NCBI GenBank assembly: GCA_900555075.1
Contig: USJO01000001.1
Coordinates: 8,613 to 72,612, forward strand
Source: an uncultured Clostridium sp.
GTDB taxonomy: Bacteria > Bacillota > Clostridia > TANB77 > CAG-508
Direction: 5' to 3'
DNA length: 64,000 bases
A model generated the notes under the pieces. The model was not told the DNA's origin. It was given only the letters and a program-made list of their open reading frames with translations, and made no database searches. Of the stretch, positions 1 through 9,789 are shown piece after piece; within the stretch, counting starts at the first letter, position 1; each line of letters begins with the position of its first letter. Position numbers and translations under genes: made by a program.

Positions 1-1862
1 TTACTTGGATTAATGATACAAAAGATTTAAAAGATTCTATAAAAGATTATGGTGGTATAAACTTATCTGATAAAAAAGAAAATACTGGTGCTTATTCTGT
101 AGAATTACCTTTATATGCTAATAAAGATACTGGAAAAACAATCTCTCTTACAGAACAAGGAAGATTTCAATCTGTATTTGTATGTGGTGTTTCTGGAAGC
201 GGAAAAACATCTATGTTATTTGAACCTATGATGGCAAAAGATATTGAAAAAAAATCATTTTTCAAAGAAGCTTCTAAAGAATTAGGATTTACAGCATTAA
301 AAACAAGAATAGCAACATTAAAATACCCATATGATAATAAATATTTAAACGAAAATTTCAATTTAAATATGCTTACCCCTACTTATGGCAAAGAAAAAGT
401 ACTTAAAGCATATTTAAAGAAAATGATTCTAGGTGAATCATCTGATGGAATAGTATACAAAAATATAGGTTTTACTTCTATTTCTCCAGATTATGAATCT
501 ACATCAAGAATTTTAGAAGTAGCAAACAATTATAATATACCTGTAAATTTAATAGATCCTTCAAATCCAGATTCACCAGGTTTGAATCCATTTGCTTTTG
601 ATGATCCTGTAAAGATAGCAATTATAATTTCTTCTGTATTGAAAGAAATGTACACATATGCTGGAACAGATTTAGAAGAATCTTTTAGACAAAATGTTAC
701 TCTACAAGCAGTAGAAAATATTTCTATATTATTAAAAGAAATGTATCCTAGATTACATGGAGATGACCTTCCAACATTAGAAGATATGCTAAATATGTTT
801 AATGATTTTAGCTTAGTTGAAAAAATGTGTAAACAATTAGAAGAAATACCAGAACTTGCAAAACAATATTCTTTACAATTAGGATATTTCAAAAAGAATT
901 TCTATGCAAATGGTTCAAATAAATCTGATACAGAAAAATATATTAGTGCTGCTACAACTCAATTAGATACATTATTAAGAGTAAAAGGTGTTAAAGATAT
1001 TTTATGTAATAGAACAAACAACTTAAACTATGACCAAGTGTTGGCTAATGGTGAAATAACCTTAGTATGCACAAGGCGTGGTGATTTAGGAGCAAGTGTG
1101 CATACAGCTTTCGGTTTATTTTTCTTATTACTAATGCAATATTCTGTTTTAAGAAGACCAGGAAACGAAAAAAATCGTGTACCACATTTCTTATACATTG
1201 ATGAATTTCCAGATTTCATAACACATGCAACAACAAATATGTTTACACTTTATAGAAAATATAGAGTTGGAATTATAATTTCTGCACAAAATTTAAGACA
1301 ACTTGGAGAACAAAAACGAGGCAAATATAGAGAAACAATACTTGCCAACTGTGCAAATAAATTTGTATTTGGAAATAACACACCAGAAGATAATGAATGG
1401 TGGGAATTAGAACTTGGTCAGAAAAGAGAATGGACATTTAAATATAATTACGATACAGAAAAAGTTCAATATGATTCAAAATATAATGATGCTCAATTTA
1501 AATGGAAGCAAAATTATTCAGCTGGTAAAGTACAATCTTTAAAAGCTAAACAATGTATGTATAAAGTTAGAGATCTAAATGGTAAAAACTCTATTGGAAT
1601 TATGAAAGTAGACTTTTTAGCTAGTAAGTATAGTGAACCTCATTTAAGTAAGCAATATAACTTTGCTAAATTTACTACTGGATTCTCAACTGAAGACGAA
1701 AAGCCAGAAAAAGATAAATTTGATCTAAAACACTTACAATTTGATAAAGCTCCTAATGGAGATGTAGATCCTATAAAAACAAATACAACAGATTCAAAAT
1801 TCTTAATTGATAATGAAGATGCAATTATATTTGATATAAATAGAAAAAACAATAAAAATTAA
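1..1862 (+). CDS. TraG/VirD4-like P-loop ATPase, 5' end outside the window
   Basis: The open frame runs from base 3 without a stop, so the true start lies upstream. A Walker A motif (GVSGSGKTS) is encoded at about 189-215. A Walker B-like strand with acidic residues (FLYIDEFPDF) lies near 1190-1215. The stretch after it (ANCANKFVFGNNTPEDNEWW) resembles the C-terminal ATPase and recognition region of type IV coupling proteins (TraG/TraD/VirD4) and VirB4-like ATPases. Such proteins use ATP to feed DNA or protein into a secretion channel. No relaxase or other conjugation gene is visible here, so a conjugative role is unproven; it may be part of a resident secretion-type locus that continues to the left. 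The neighbouring rpe is convergent. Confidence 0.6.
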   Translation, partial: TWINDTKDLKDSIKDYGGINLSDKKENTGAYSVELPLYANKDTGKTISLTEQGRFQSVFVCGVSGSGKTSMLFEPMMAKDIEKKSFFKEASKELGFTALKTRIATLKYPYDNKYLNENFNLNMLTPTYGKEKVLKAYLKKMILGESSDGIVYKNIGFTSISPDYESTSRILEVANNYNIPVNLIDPSNPDSPGLNPFAFDDPVKIAIIISSVLKEMYTYAGTDLEESFRQNVTLQAVENISILLKEMYPRLHGDDLPTLEDMLNMFNDFSLVEKMCKQLEEIPELAKQYSLQLGYFKKNFYANGSNKSDTEKYISAATTQLDTLLRVKGVKDILCNRTNNLNYDQVLANGEITLVCTRRGDLGASVHTAFGLFFLLLMQYSVLRRPGNEKNRVPHFLYIDEFPDFITHATTNMFTLYRKYRVGIIISAQNLRQLGEQKRGKYRETILANCANKFVFGNNTPEDNEWWELELGQKREWTFKYNYDTEKVQYDSKYNDAQFKWKQNYSAGKVQSLKAKQCMYKVRDLNGKNSIGIMKVDFLASKYSEPHLSKQYNFAKFTTGFSTEDEKPEKDKFDLKHLQFDKAPNGDVDPIKTNTTDSKFLIDNEDAIIFDINRKNNKN

Positions 1863-1899
1863 AAAGCAAAAAATAAATATGAAGATGAATTCTTCATAT

Positions 1900-2559
1900 T
1901 TATTTTTTTATTTTTTCTATCGTTTTTGTATATTCTTTTGAATTTACTATTGCTGTTCCTGCAACAATTATATTTGCTCCTGCTTCTTTTAACTTTTCTA
2001 CATTTTCTAAATTTACTCCACCATCAACTTCTATATCTATATCAATATTATTATTTTCAATATATTCTTTTATTTTTTCTACTTTTTCTATTGTGCTTGG
2101 TATTAACTTTTGTCCACCTTTTCCAGGCTCTACTGTCATTATTAATACACTATTTAGATATGGTAAATATTTGTATAGTTCTTGTGTGCTTGTATTTGGC
2201 TTTATTGCCATTCCAACTTTTATATGGTTATCATGTATATATCTTATTATTTCTTTTGCTTGTTTCTCATTCTCGCAAGCCTCAAGATGAAATGTTATTG
2301 TATTAGGTTCATATGCTATATAAGAATCTACAAATGTTTTTATATCTTTTACCATCAAATGAATATCTAATGGTATGTTTGAAATTTGTTTTATCTGTCC
2401 CACATATTCTTGCATTAACTCTATTGTATTATTTTCTACAAATTCTCCATCCATTACATCTATATGAAAGTAATCTGTTTTTGCCACTTCTAAATTATAA
2501 AATACTCCTAATGAATTTTCCTTATCTGCTGACAATATTGATGTTGATACTTCTACCAT
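1900..2559 (-). CDS. rpe: Ribulose-phosphate 3-epimerase
   Basis: This 219-aa TIM-barrel enzyme interconverts D-ribulose 5-phosphate and D-xylulose 5-phosphate in the pentose phosphate pathway. Family motifs are visible: STSILSAD near the N-terminus, the metal-binding HIDVMDGEFV, HLMV, MTVEPGKGGQ, and the phosphate-binding DIEVDGGVN and VAGTAIV. The length is normal for the family. The start overlaps the rsgA stop by 7 bp and is preceded by GGGAGGAA, so the two genes are translationally coupled. It is the last gene of the rlmN-prpC-prkC-rsgA-rpe block that is common in Firmicutes. Confidence 0.93.
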   Translation of the reverse strand: MVEVSTSILSADKENSLGVFYNLEVAKTDYFHIDVMDGEFVENNTIELMQEYVGQIKQISNIPLDIHLMVKDIKTFVDSYIAYEPNTITFHLEACENEKQAKEIIRYIHDNHIKVGMAIKPNTSTQELYKYLPYLNSVLIMTVEPGKGGQKLIPSTIEKVEKIKEYIENNNIDIDIEVDGGVNLENVEKLKEAGANIIVAGTAIVNSKEYTKTIEKIKK

Positions 2560-3425
2560 TTATGTTCCTCCCTATCTTTCAATTCTTCATATATTTTTTT
2601 ATAATTATTATATCTTGATTCTGTTATATCTTTTCCTACATTACTTTTTATAGCACAGTTTTCTTCTTTTACATGTGTGCAATCTAAATATTCACATTTA
2701 TTAGCATATTTATTAAATTCTTTAAAATATTTATATAATTCTCTATACTCTATTTCATACACATCAAATGTTGAAAATCCTGGTGTATCAGCAATATATG
2801 TATTTTCTTCTACTTTATATAACTTTGTTGAAGTTGTTGTATTTTTTCCTTTTTTATTTTTATGACTTACTTCACCTTCTTGAGTTAATACTTCTTCAAA
2901 AATTCCATTAATTAATGTTGATTTTCCAACTCCAGAATTTCCTGAAAACACACTAACATTGTTTTTTAAAATATCATTTACTTCTTGTATATTGTTTCCT
3001 AAATCCTTTGCATTTGTTTGTATAACTTTATACCCAATATTTGAATATATTTTTTCTATTCTTTCTGCAACTGCACTATCTAAATCTATTTTGTTTATTA
3101 TTATAACTGGTTCAATATTTAAGAATTCTGCAAATGCTAGTTGTTTATCTAGCATTAATAAGTCTGGACTTGGTTTTTTTGCAGATACTACTAAAATAAG
3201 TTTTGTAACATTTGCAATTTTAGGTCTTTTAATATATGATGTTCTATTCAAAACTTCCAATATTGAGTTATTTTCATTATCTATTTTTACAATATCTCCA
3301 ACAACTGGTTTTATATCCTTATTTTTAAATATTCCTCTAGATGTGCATTCTATTATTTTATTGTTATCTAATTCTACATAAAATAAATTAGAGATTATTG
3401 TTATTATTCTTCCTTCTACTACCAT
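2553..3425 (-). CDS. rsgA: Ribosome small-subunit-dependent GTPase A
   Basis: The 290-aa protein is a late 30S-assembly factor with a circularly permuted GTPase fold. An N-terminal OB-fold (about residues 1-65) is followed by the permuted G4 motif INKIDLD, then the P-loop GNSGVGKST, then the G3 motif DTPGFS. The C-terminal zinc-binding part carries the Cys/His set CEYLDCTHVKEENC. A GGGTGA ribosome binding site sits just before the ATG. It lies directly downstream of the kinase gene prkC, the standard order in Firmicutes, and overlaps rpe. Confidence 0.93.
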   Translation of the reverse strand: MVVEGRIITIISNLFYVELDNNKIIECTSRGIFKNKDIKPVVGDIVKIDNENNSILEVLNRTSYIKRPKIANVTKLILVVSAKKPSPDLLMLDKQLAFAEFLNIEPVIIINKIDLDSAVAERIEKIYSNIGYKVIQTNAKDLGNNIQEVNDILKNNVSVFSGNSGVGKSTLINGIFEEVLTQEGEVSHKNKKGKNTTTSTKLYKVEENTYIADTPGFSTFDVYEIEYRELYKYFKEFNKYANKCEYLDCTHVKEENCAIKSNVGKDITESRYNNYKKIYEELKDREEHKW

Positions 3426-3477
3426 ATTTCACCCTATCTTTATTATATAAGGGCAGATAAACTTCTGCCCTTATTTT

Positions 3478-5418
3478 TTATTCAAATGTATAAGATGTTA
3501 CATTGTTTAAATTAATATCTTTTGTAGCTTTAAGTATTCCATCCAAATATACTTTTACTGTTACAGTTCCTTTACCAGATATTTTTTGTGAAATACTTTC
3601 AACTTGTGCATTTACAGATTGATTATATACTGTATCATCATTTACATTAATTTTTAATTTAACTTTTCCTTCTGCCTCTGCTGAACCATTTAATGATTTA
3701 ACATTTACATTAATTGTCGCTTCTTTTTGAGCTTGTAGTTTATTAACTGTTATTGTTATTGTTGAATTTTTATCTACTTCTGTTCCTGCTTCTAAGCTTT
3801 GTTTTACAACTACCCCATCATCTTTTGTTGTATCTTCTGTGCTTGCAACTGTTTTTAATTTTAATCCAGCATCTTTTATTGCTGTTTTTGCTTCATCTTC
3901 TGTTTTCCCAAGTAAATTTGGTACAGTTACCTTTTCTATTCCTTTACTAACTTTAAGGTTTATTGTTTCTCCTGCATCTATTTCTTCATTTTCTTTTACA
4001 CTCTGTTCTACTACATAGCCAGCTTCAACTTTATTATCATAAACTTCTTCTATTGATACTTTTAAACCTAATGCTTCTAATTTACTTTTAGCTTCTTCTT
4101 GTGTTAGTCCAACAACTTTTTCCATTTTTACAGTATTACTTCCTAAGCTTACTACTACTGTTATTGTACTTCCTTCTTTTATTTTATAGTTAGGCATATA
4201 AGTTGGGTCTTGAGATATAATATATCCTGCTGGTATATCTTTATTATACTCTTCTGATCCTTTTTCATATTTCAATTTTAATCCTTCTACTTCACTTTGA
4301 GCTATTGTTTGTTCTTTTCCTACTAAATCTGGAATTTGAACATCTTTTTTAGTAACTAAGCCTAATATAAGATTTGTTACTAAAATAGTAATAACAAATA
4401 ACAATATAGAGCCTATAACTATAGATAGTGCTTTATGTTTTTTTATAAAAGCTGTAAATTTATTTTTACTTTTTTCTTCCTCTTCTTTATTTTCATCATT
4501 TCTTGCTTCTCTTTTAGGTGTTTCTGTATAAATTGTAGATATTCTTTGTGTTGGAAAGTCTGTTGTTTTTTCTGATACTACAAAATCTTCATTAGGATTT
4601 TTTAAAGCTTTACTTAAATCTCTTAACATTTCAGTTGCATTTTGATATCTTAGGTTTACATCTTTTTGCATTGCTTTCATTATAATATCATTTACTGCCT
4701 TAGGTACATTAGGATTAACTTTCATTGGTTCTATTGGTTTTTCTTGCATATGTTTTAACGCTACAGAAACTGGAGTATCTGCATTAAATGGTACTTTTCC
4801 AGTTACCATTTCATACAATACAACACCTAAAGAATATAAGTCAGATTTAGCATCTGTAAATCCTCCTCTTGCATGTTCTGGTGAAAAATAGTGTACAGAA
4901 CCTATTGTTGTTCCAAAAGCTGTTATAGTTGAATTTGATACTGCTTTTGCTATTCCAAAGTCTGTAACTTTAGCAATACCATCCTCTGTTATTATTATAT
5001 TATGTGGTTTTATATCTCTATGAATTATATTATTCTTATGAGCAGTTTCTAATGCTGAAGCTATTTGAATAGCTACATTTAATGACCATTTCCAAGAAAG
5101 TGCTCCATCCTCATTAATTATTTCTTTTAATGTTTTTCCTTTAATTAATTCCATAACAATATAATGAATATTGCCTTCACTTCCAACATCATACACAGAA
5201 ACTATATTAGGGTGTGTTAAGCTTGCTGCAGATTGTGCTTCTGTATTAAATCTTTTTACAAATTCTTCATCTGTTGTAAACTCATCTCTTAGTACTTTTA
5301 CAGCTACAAATCTGTTCAAAACATGACATTTGGCCTTATATACTGTAGCCATTCCACCATTTCCTATATTTTCTAATATTTCATATCGATTTCCTAATAA
5401 TCTACCTTCTAAATTCAT
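3478..5418 (-). CDS. prkC: PASTA-domain serine/threonine protein kinase PrkC
   Basis: A membrane Ser/Thr kinase of the PrkC/Stk1/PknB family that senses muropeptides or cell-wall state. The cytoplasmic kinase domain shows the glycine loop GNGGMATVYKA, the ATP lysine in VAVKVLRDE, the catalytic HRDIKPHN and the DFG motif. A single membrane segment near residues 332-352 is followed by three PASTA repeats (starting near VQIPDLVGK, VKMEKVVGL and VTVPNLLGK) and a further beta-rich tail. I place the start at 5418 (MNLEGRLLGNRYE) because GGAGGTTAC precedes it at good distance; an upstream in-frame ATG at 5460 overlaps prpC and lacks this support. It forms the usual pair with the PP2C phosphatase upstream. 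Confidence 0.92.
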   Translation of the reverse strand: MNLEGRLLGNRYEILENIGNGGMATVYKAKCHVLNRFVAVKVLRDEFTTDEEFVKRFNTEAQSAASLTHPNIVSVYDVGSEGNIHYIVMELIKGKTLKEIINEDGALSWKWSLNVAIQIASALETAHKNNIIHRDIKPHNIIITEDGIAKVTDFGIAKAVSNSTITAFGTTIGSVHYFSPEHARGGFTDAKSDLYSLGVVLYEMVTGKVPFNADTPVSVALKHMQEKPIEPMKVNPNVPKAVNDIIMKAMQKDVNLRYQNATEMLRDLSKALKNPNEDFVVSEKTTDFPTQRISTIYTETPKREARNDENKEEEEKSKNKFTAFIKKHKALSIVIGSILLFVITILVTNLILGLVTKKDVQIPDLVGKEQTIAQSEVEGLKLKYEKGSEEYNKDIPAGYIISQDPTYMPNYKIKEGSTITVVVSLGSNTVKMEKVVGLTQEEAKSKLEALGLKVSIEEVYDNKVEAGYVVEQSVKENEEIDAGETINLKVSKGIEKVTVPNLLGKTEDEAKTAIKDAGLKLKTVASTEDTTKDDGVVVKQSLEAGTEVDKNSTITITVNKLQAQKEATINVNVKSLNGSAEAEGKVKLKINVNDDTVYNQSVNAQVESISQKISGKGTVTVKVYLDGILKATKDINLNNVTSYTFE

Positions 5419-5450
5419 AGTAACCTCCAAATATTTTAGACTTTTGATCT

Positions 5451-6182
5451 TTAACAGCAATTAACTATAACTACTGTTATATTATCTAGTCCTCCTGCTT
5501 CATTTGCTTTTTCTACTAATTTTTCACTTGCTTTTTCTATATCTTCATTAATAATTTTTAATATTTCTTCATCATTTACCATATTTGTTAATCCATCTGA
5601 TGTAATAACAATAATATCATCTTTTAAAAATCCTTTTACTGTTACTATTGGTTCAACAAAAGATGTACATCCCAATGCTTTAGTAAGCATATTTTTCTTA
5701 GGATGGCTTCTTGCTTCTTCCTTAGTAATTGTTCCATCTTTTACTAATTTTTGTACATAGCTGTCATCTACTGTTAGCTTTCTTATAATATTTTTTCTAA
5801 TTCTATAAACTCTACTATCACCAATATGACCTATATAAATCCTATTTTCACATGCAAGAACAACTTCTATTGTTGTTCCCATTCCTTCCAGTGATTTATC
5901 TTCTTTTGATTTTTCATATACAACCATATTAGCATATTCAATTGCATTTTTTACAAGGTTTTGTAATTCTTCTTTACTATGCTCTGTTTTAACAAAATTG
6001 TTTTCTATATAGTTTTTAGCAGATATAATGGCAAGCTTACTAGCAATCTCTCCGCCATTGTAGCCTCCCATACCATCTGCAACAATATATAGACCAACGG
6101 TTTCACTTGGTTGAGAAACATAATAAGAATCTTGATTCATATCTCTTGCTTTACCAATATCTGATTTAGCAAAAACCCTCAT
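5451..6182 (-). CDS. prpC: PP2C-type protein phosphatase PrpC/Stp
   Basis: A 243-aa metal-dependent Ser/Thr phosphatase expected to reverse PrkC phosphorylation. The PP2C signature motifs are all present in order: KARDMNQDSYYV, VADGMGGYNGGE (metal aspartate and glycines), GHIGDSRVYRI, TSDGLTNMV and GGLDNITVVIV. There is no transmembrane segment, so it is cytosolic. An AGGAG site lies about 10 bp before the ATG. It sits between rlmN and prkC in the conserved block; the gap to prkC is about 30 bp, so co-transcription is very likely. Confidence 0.92.
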   Translation of the reverse strand: MRVFAKSDIGKARDMNQDSYYVSQPSETVGLYIVADGMGGYNGGEIASKLAIISAKNYIENNFVKTEHSKEELQNLVKNAIEYANMVVYEKSKEDKSLEGMGTTIEVVLACENRIYIGHIGDSRVYRIRKNIIRKLTVDDSYVQKLVKDGTITKEEARSHPKKNMLTKALGCTSFVEPIVTVKGFLKDDIIVITSDGLTNMVNDEEILKIINEDIEKASEKLVEKANEAGGLDNITVVIVNCC

Positions 6183-6200
6183 ACAGACTTTTCTCCTGTT

Positions 6201-7220
6201 CTATAAATTTTTTCTTCTTAGCTGTCCACAAGCTGCATCAATATCAGAACCTAATTCTCTTCTGATTGTTGCTGTTATTCCATTTGCATTCAAATAATCT
6301 CTGAATTTTATTATATTTTCATTTGTACTCTTAATATATTGCCCATTTTCTATTTTATTTATAGGAATTAAATTAACATGACACAACATTCCTTTTAAAA
6401 GTTTAACTAATTCTTTTGCATCTTCTAAATTATCATTATTATCCTTTGCTAATGCATATTCAAAAGATATTCTTTTATTAGTCTTTTTTATATAATATTT
6501 ACATGCTTTCATTAATTCTTCTATATTATATTTATTATTTATTGGCATCATTTTACTTCTTTTCTCATCGTTTGTAGCATGTAATGATATAGACAAAGTA
6601 AATTGATAATCTCTATCTGCTAATTCATATATTTTAGGAACAATGCCACTTGTTGAAATACTTATATGCCTAGCACCTATATTTAATCCTTTTGGATTAT
6701 TTAATATATTAATAGCCTTTAAAACATTATCATAATTATCTAATGGTTCTCCAATTCCCATGAATACGATATTAGATATTTTAGTTTTTTCATCTCTTTG
6801 TACTGCCAAAATTTGTTCTACAATTTCTCCACTTGTTAAATTTCTGATAAATTTAATTCCTGTAGAAGCACAAAATTTGCATCCCATTTTACAACCTATT
6901 TGTGAAGAAACACATATTGTTTTACCATGATGATATTCCATAAGAACTGTTTCTATAGCATTTCCGTCCAAAACATCGAATAAGTATTTCTTTGTTCCAT
7001 CTACGGACTCTTGCTTTTTAAGTATTTTAAAATTGTTTAAAGTAAATTCTTTTTTTAATTTTTCTCTTAATTCTAATGACAAGTTAGTCATGTCATCAAA
7101 TGAAGTTACCTCTTCTTGATACAACCATTTAAATACTTGTTCTGCTCTATATGACTTCTCACCTATTTTAATAAATTCTTCTTTTAGCTCGTCTAGGTTA
7201 TAATCTTTTATATTTTTCAT
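6201..7220 (-). CDS. rlmN: 23S rRNA (adenine-2503-C2)-methyltransferase RlmN
   Basis: A 339-aa radical-SAM enzyme that methylates C2 of A2503 in 23S rRNA and A37 in some tRNAs. The CxxxCxxC cluster motif is seen in GCKMGCKFCAS. The C-terminal cysteine used as the methyl-cysteine intermediate is in DIDAACGQL. The SAM-binding GEPLDNYDNV motif and the usual length support the call. AAAGGAAG precedes the ATG. It is the first gene of the prpC-prkC-rsgA-rpe operon. Confidence 0.93.
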   Translation of the reverse strand: MKNIKDYNLDELKEEFIKIGEKSYRAEQVFKWLYQEEVTSFDDMTNLSLELREKLKKEFTLNNFKILKKQESVDGTKKYLFDVLDGNAIETVLMEYHHGKTICVSSQIGCKMGCKFCASTGIKFIRNLTSGEIVEQILAVQRDEKTKISNIVFMGIGEPLDNYDNVLKAINILNNPKGLNIGARHISISTSGIVPKIYELADRDYQFTLSISLHATNDEKRSKMMPINNKYNIEELMKACKYYIKKTNKRISFEYALAKDNNDNLEDAKELVKLLKGMLCHVNLIPINKIENGQYIKSTNENIIKFRDYLNANGITATIRRELGSDIDAACGQLRRKNL

Positions 7221-7582
7221 TTATTTTTTCTTCCTTTAAAAAGTCATTATTTCTTGTATTTATATTTTCCCTAGATAACTTATACCACAACATCAATATT
7301 TTTGCAATAGATTTTGTTAAAGTTCATATATTAGCAACGGGCGGACACATATTTTAATTAATAGTGAATAGTTAATAATTAATAATTTAGATGTGTTTGG
7401 TGTTTAGTATTTTGTATTTTGATATACAAATTGCTTCAAAGGAATTTCTCTATACAGCCAAATACCAAATACCAAATTCTAAATACTAATTACAATAAAA
7501 AGTGCTCAAAATGTAGGCTGAATTTTTTTAATTTTTGAACATTTTTTTATATACTTTAATATTCTATTATGAGGTGTTGTTT
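7221..7582. repeat. Divergent intergenic region with a decayed repeat
   Basis: This gap separates rlmN and asd, which are transcribed divergently. It holds no credible gene. From about 7398 to 7495 it contains repeated TAGTATTT and TACCAAA words. They form an imperfect inverted repeat: GGTGTTTAGTATTTTG on the left against a right arm rich in AATACCAAATACC. A short G/C-rich word (CGGGCGGACA) lies near 7338-7347. The pattern looks like a degenerate palindromic element rather than a regulatory site. Confidence 0.35.
7535..7562 (+). promoter_or_regulatory. Candidate sigma-A promoter of asd
   Basis: TTGAAC (7535-7540) and TAATAT (7557-7562) are spaced by 16 bp and lie just upstream of the asd ribosome binding site. 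The implied leader is very short. The call rests on sequence match only. Confidence 0.35.
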
Positions 7583-8581
7583 ATGTATAAATTAGCTATT
7601 GTTGGTGCTACTGGTTTAGTTGGTAAAACCATATTAAAAATATTAGAAGAAAAAAATCTTCCTATATATGAATATGTTCTTTTTAGTTCTAAAAAATCTG
7701 CTGGTAAAATAATTAATTTTAAAGGTAAAGATTATACTGTTAGGGAATTAACTATTAATTCTTTTGTTCAAGAACATTTCGATTTTGCTATTTTCTCTGC
7801 TGGTGGATATACTTCTAAACTAAATTCTCCTATTGCTGCTGAACATGGGTGTATTGTAATTGATAATAGTAGTGCTTTCAGAATGGATCCAAGCGTACCT
7901 TTAGTAGTACCAGAAGTTAATCCAGAAGATATAACAAAAAATAATGGAATAATTGCGAACCCCAATTGCTCTACTATTCAAGCTGTTTTACCATTAAAAG
8001 TTCTTGATGATAATTACAAAATTAAAAGAATTGTATATTCTACATATCAAGCTGTTTCCGGTGCTGGTATTTATGGTATTAAAGATTTAGAAAATGGTAT
8101 TAAAGGTTTACCTAATGAAAAATTTCCACACCAAATTTATAATAATTGTCTGCCACATATAGATGATTTTTTAGATAATGGCTATACAAAAGAAGAAGAA
8201 AAAATGATAAATGAAACAAGAAAGATATTACATAAGCCAGATATGCCAATCACTGCTACTACGGTAAGAGTTCCTGTTTTTAATTGCCACAGTGAAAGTA
8301 TTAATATAGAACTAGAAAATGATTTTACTTTAGATGATGTTAGAGAAAAGTTAGAAAGTTTTAATGGAATAAAAGTTATCGATGATATAAAAAACAATTT
8401 ATATCCTCTTGCTTGTAATTGTTCGGGTTTTGACGAAGTTTTTGTTGGTAGAATAAGAAGAGATAATAGTGTTAAATATGGATTAAATTTATGGGTAGTT
8501 GCTGATAATATTAGAAAGGGTGCTGCAACTAATGCAATACAGATATTAGAAAAAATGATAAAAAATGGTGTCAATGGATAA
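7583..8581 (+). CDS. asd: Aspartate-semialdehyde dehydrogenase
   Basis: A 332-aa NADPH-dependent enzyme that reduces aspartyl phosphate to aspartate semialdehyde for lysine/diaminopimelate, threonine and methionine synthesis. The N-terminal nucleotide-binding loop is VGATGLVGKT; the active-site cysteine lies in NPNCSTIQ; the substrate-binding RVPVFNCHSE region follows. I chose the ATG at 7583 because GAGGTG lies 6 bp upstream and the protein then begins MYKLAIVGATG, as in homologues; an in-frame ATG at 7535 adds a tail with no family match and lies inside the promoter region. It is a single gene, convergent with the cysteine desulfurase. Confidence 0.93.
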   Translation: MYKLAIVGATGLVGKTILKILEEKNLPIYEYVLFSSKKSAGKIINFKGKDYTVRELTINSFVQEHFDFAIFSAGGYTSKLNSPIAAEHGCIVIDNSSAFRMDPSVPLVVPEVNPEDITKNNGIIANPNCSTIQAVLPLKVLDDNYKIKRIVYSTYQAVSGAGIYGIKDLENGIKGLPNEKFPHQIYNNCLPHIDDFLDNGYTKEEEKMINETRKILHKPDMPITATTVRVPVFNCHSESINIELENDFTLDDVREKLESFNGIKVIDDIKNNLYPLACNCSGFDEVFVGRIRRDNSVKYGLNLWVVADNIRKGAATNAIQILEKMIKNGVNG

Positions 8582-8586
8582 GATTC

Positions 8587-8609
8587 GGGCGGAACACAGA
8601 GTTCCGCCC
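8587..8609. terminator. Bidirectional terminator between asd and the cysteine desulfurase
   Basis: A perfect 9-bp stem GGGCGGAAC / GTTCCGCCC with a 5-nt loop follows the asd stop and reaches the stop codon of the convergent gene. A/T-rich sequence flanks it on both sides. Confidence 0.75.
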
Positions 8610-9733
8610 TATATATATGATAATTTATTAACAACATAATCAATTTCGTCTTTTGTATTTTCTTTTCCTAAAGAGAACCTTATTGTTCCTGATGCTTCCT
8701 CTGCATTTAGCCCTATTGCAGTTAATACATGAGATGGTAAGCTATCTCCAGTTGAGCAGGCAGATCCAGCTGATGCACATATTCCAAATTCATCTAATTT
8801 TAGCAATATTTCTAAAGAATCTTTACCTGAAAAAGTTACATTTATATTTCCTGGTAATCTTTTTTCTAAATCTCCATTTATTTTTATTTTGTCAAAATTG
8901 TCTGTTAATTTTTTTATAAAATAATTCCTATTATCTAATATTTGCTTATTATTTTTTTCCAAATTACTATTAGCAAGTTTAATGGCTTCTGCTAAACCAA
9001 CTATGCCAGCTATATTTTCTGTTCCGCTCCTTTTTCCCTTTTCTTGATGTCCTCCGTCTTGTACTCTTTCAAATTCTATTCCTTTTTTCACATATAATGC
9101 TCCCATACCTTTTGGGCCATAAAACTTATGTGCTGATAAAGATAAAGCATCTATTTCTAATTCTTCAACATCAATCTTTACATTTCCTGCTGCTTGAACT
9201 GCATCTGTATGAAAAATTATATTATGTTTTTTTGCTATTGTAGATATTTCTTTTATTGGTTGTATTGTTCCTATTTCATTATTTGCAAACATTATACTAA
9301 TTAAAATTGTATCCTCTCTAATGCTTGCTTGTAGCTCTTCTAATTTTACAAAACCTTTTTTATCTACATTTAAATAGCTTACTTCATATCCTTGTCTTTC
9401 CAAGGTTTTGCAGCTATTTAAAATAGCTGGATGTTCTATTTTAGATGTTATTATATGTTTTCCTTTATTTTTATTAGCATATGCTATTCCTTTTAATGCT
9501 AAATTATCGCTCTCACTGCCACAGCTTGTAAAATATATTTCTTTTGCGCTACAATTTAATTCTTTAGCCACCATGCTTCTTGAATTTTCTACTATTCTCT
9601 TATTTTGTCTCCCTATTGCATACATAGATGATGGATTTCCATAACTTATATTAAAATATGGTAACATCTTTTTTAATACTTTTTCATCAACATATGTTGT
9701 AGCACAATGGTCTAAATATATTATTTTTTGCAT
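8609..9733 (-). CDS. iscS: Cysteine desulfurase (NifS/IscS family)
   Basis: A 374-aa PLP enzyme that removes sulfur from cysteine for Fe-S clusters, tRNA thiolation or cofactors. The PLP-binding lysine is in SAHKFYGPKG and the His/Asp set in HTDAVQAAGN. The catalytic cysteine lies in the flexible loop SAGSACSTGDS. The length and the N-terminal YLDHCATT match group I NifS-like enzymes. No iscU or thiI gene is adjacent, so the exact sulfur acceptor cannot be told from context. Confidence 0.9.
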   Translation of the reverse strand: MQKIIYLDHCATTYVDEKVLKKMLPYFNISYGNPSSMYAIGRQNKRIVENSRSMVAKELNCSAKEIYFTSCGSESDNLALKGIAYANKNKGKHIITSKIEHPAILNSCKTLERQGYEVSYLNVDKKGFVKLEELQASIREDTILISIMFANNEIGTIQPIKEISTIAKKHNIIFHTDAVQAAGNVKIDVEELEIDALSLSAHKFYGPKGMGALYVKKGIEFERVQDGGHQEKGKRSGTENIAGIVGLAEAIKLANSNLEKNNKQILDNRNYFIKKLTDNFDKIKINGDLEKRLPGNINVTFSGKDSLEILLKLDEFGICASAGSACSTGDSLPSHVLTAIGLNAEEASGTIRFSLGKENTKDEIDYVVNKLSYI

Positions 9734-9789
9734 AAAAAAATCACCTCATATCTTTATTAATAGTATGAGATGATTTTAAATTTTATTAT

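Noticed and set aside
7383..7495. CRISPR array in the intergenic repeats near 7.4 kb
   Set aside because: The repeats are short, irregular and A/T-rich, with no regular spacers and no cas genes in the window.
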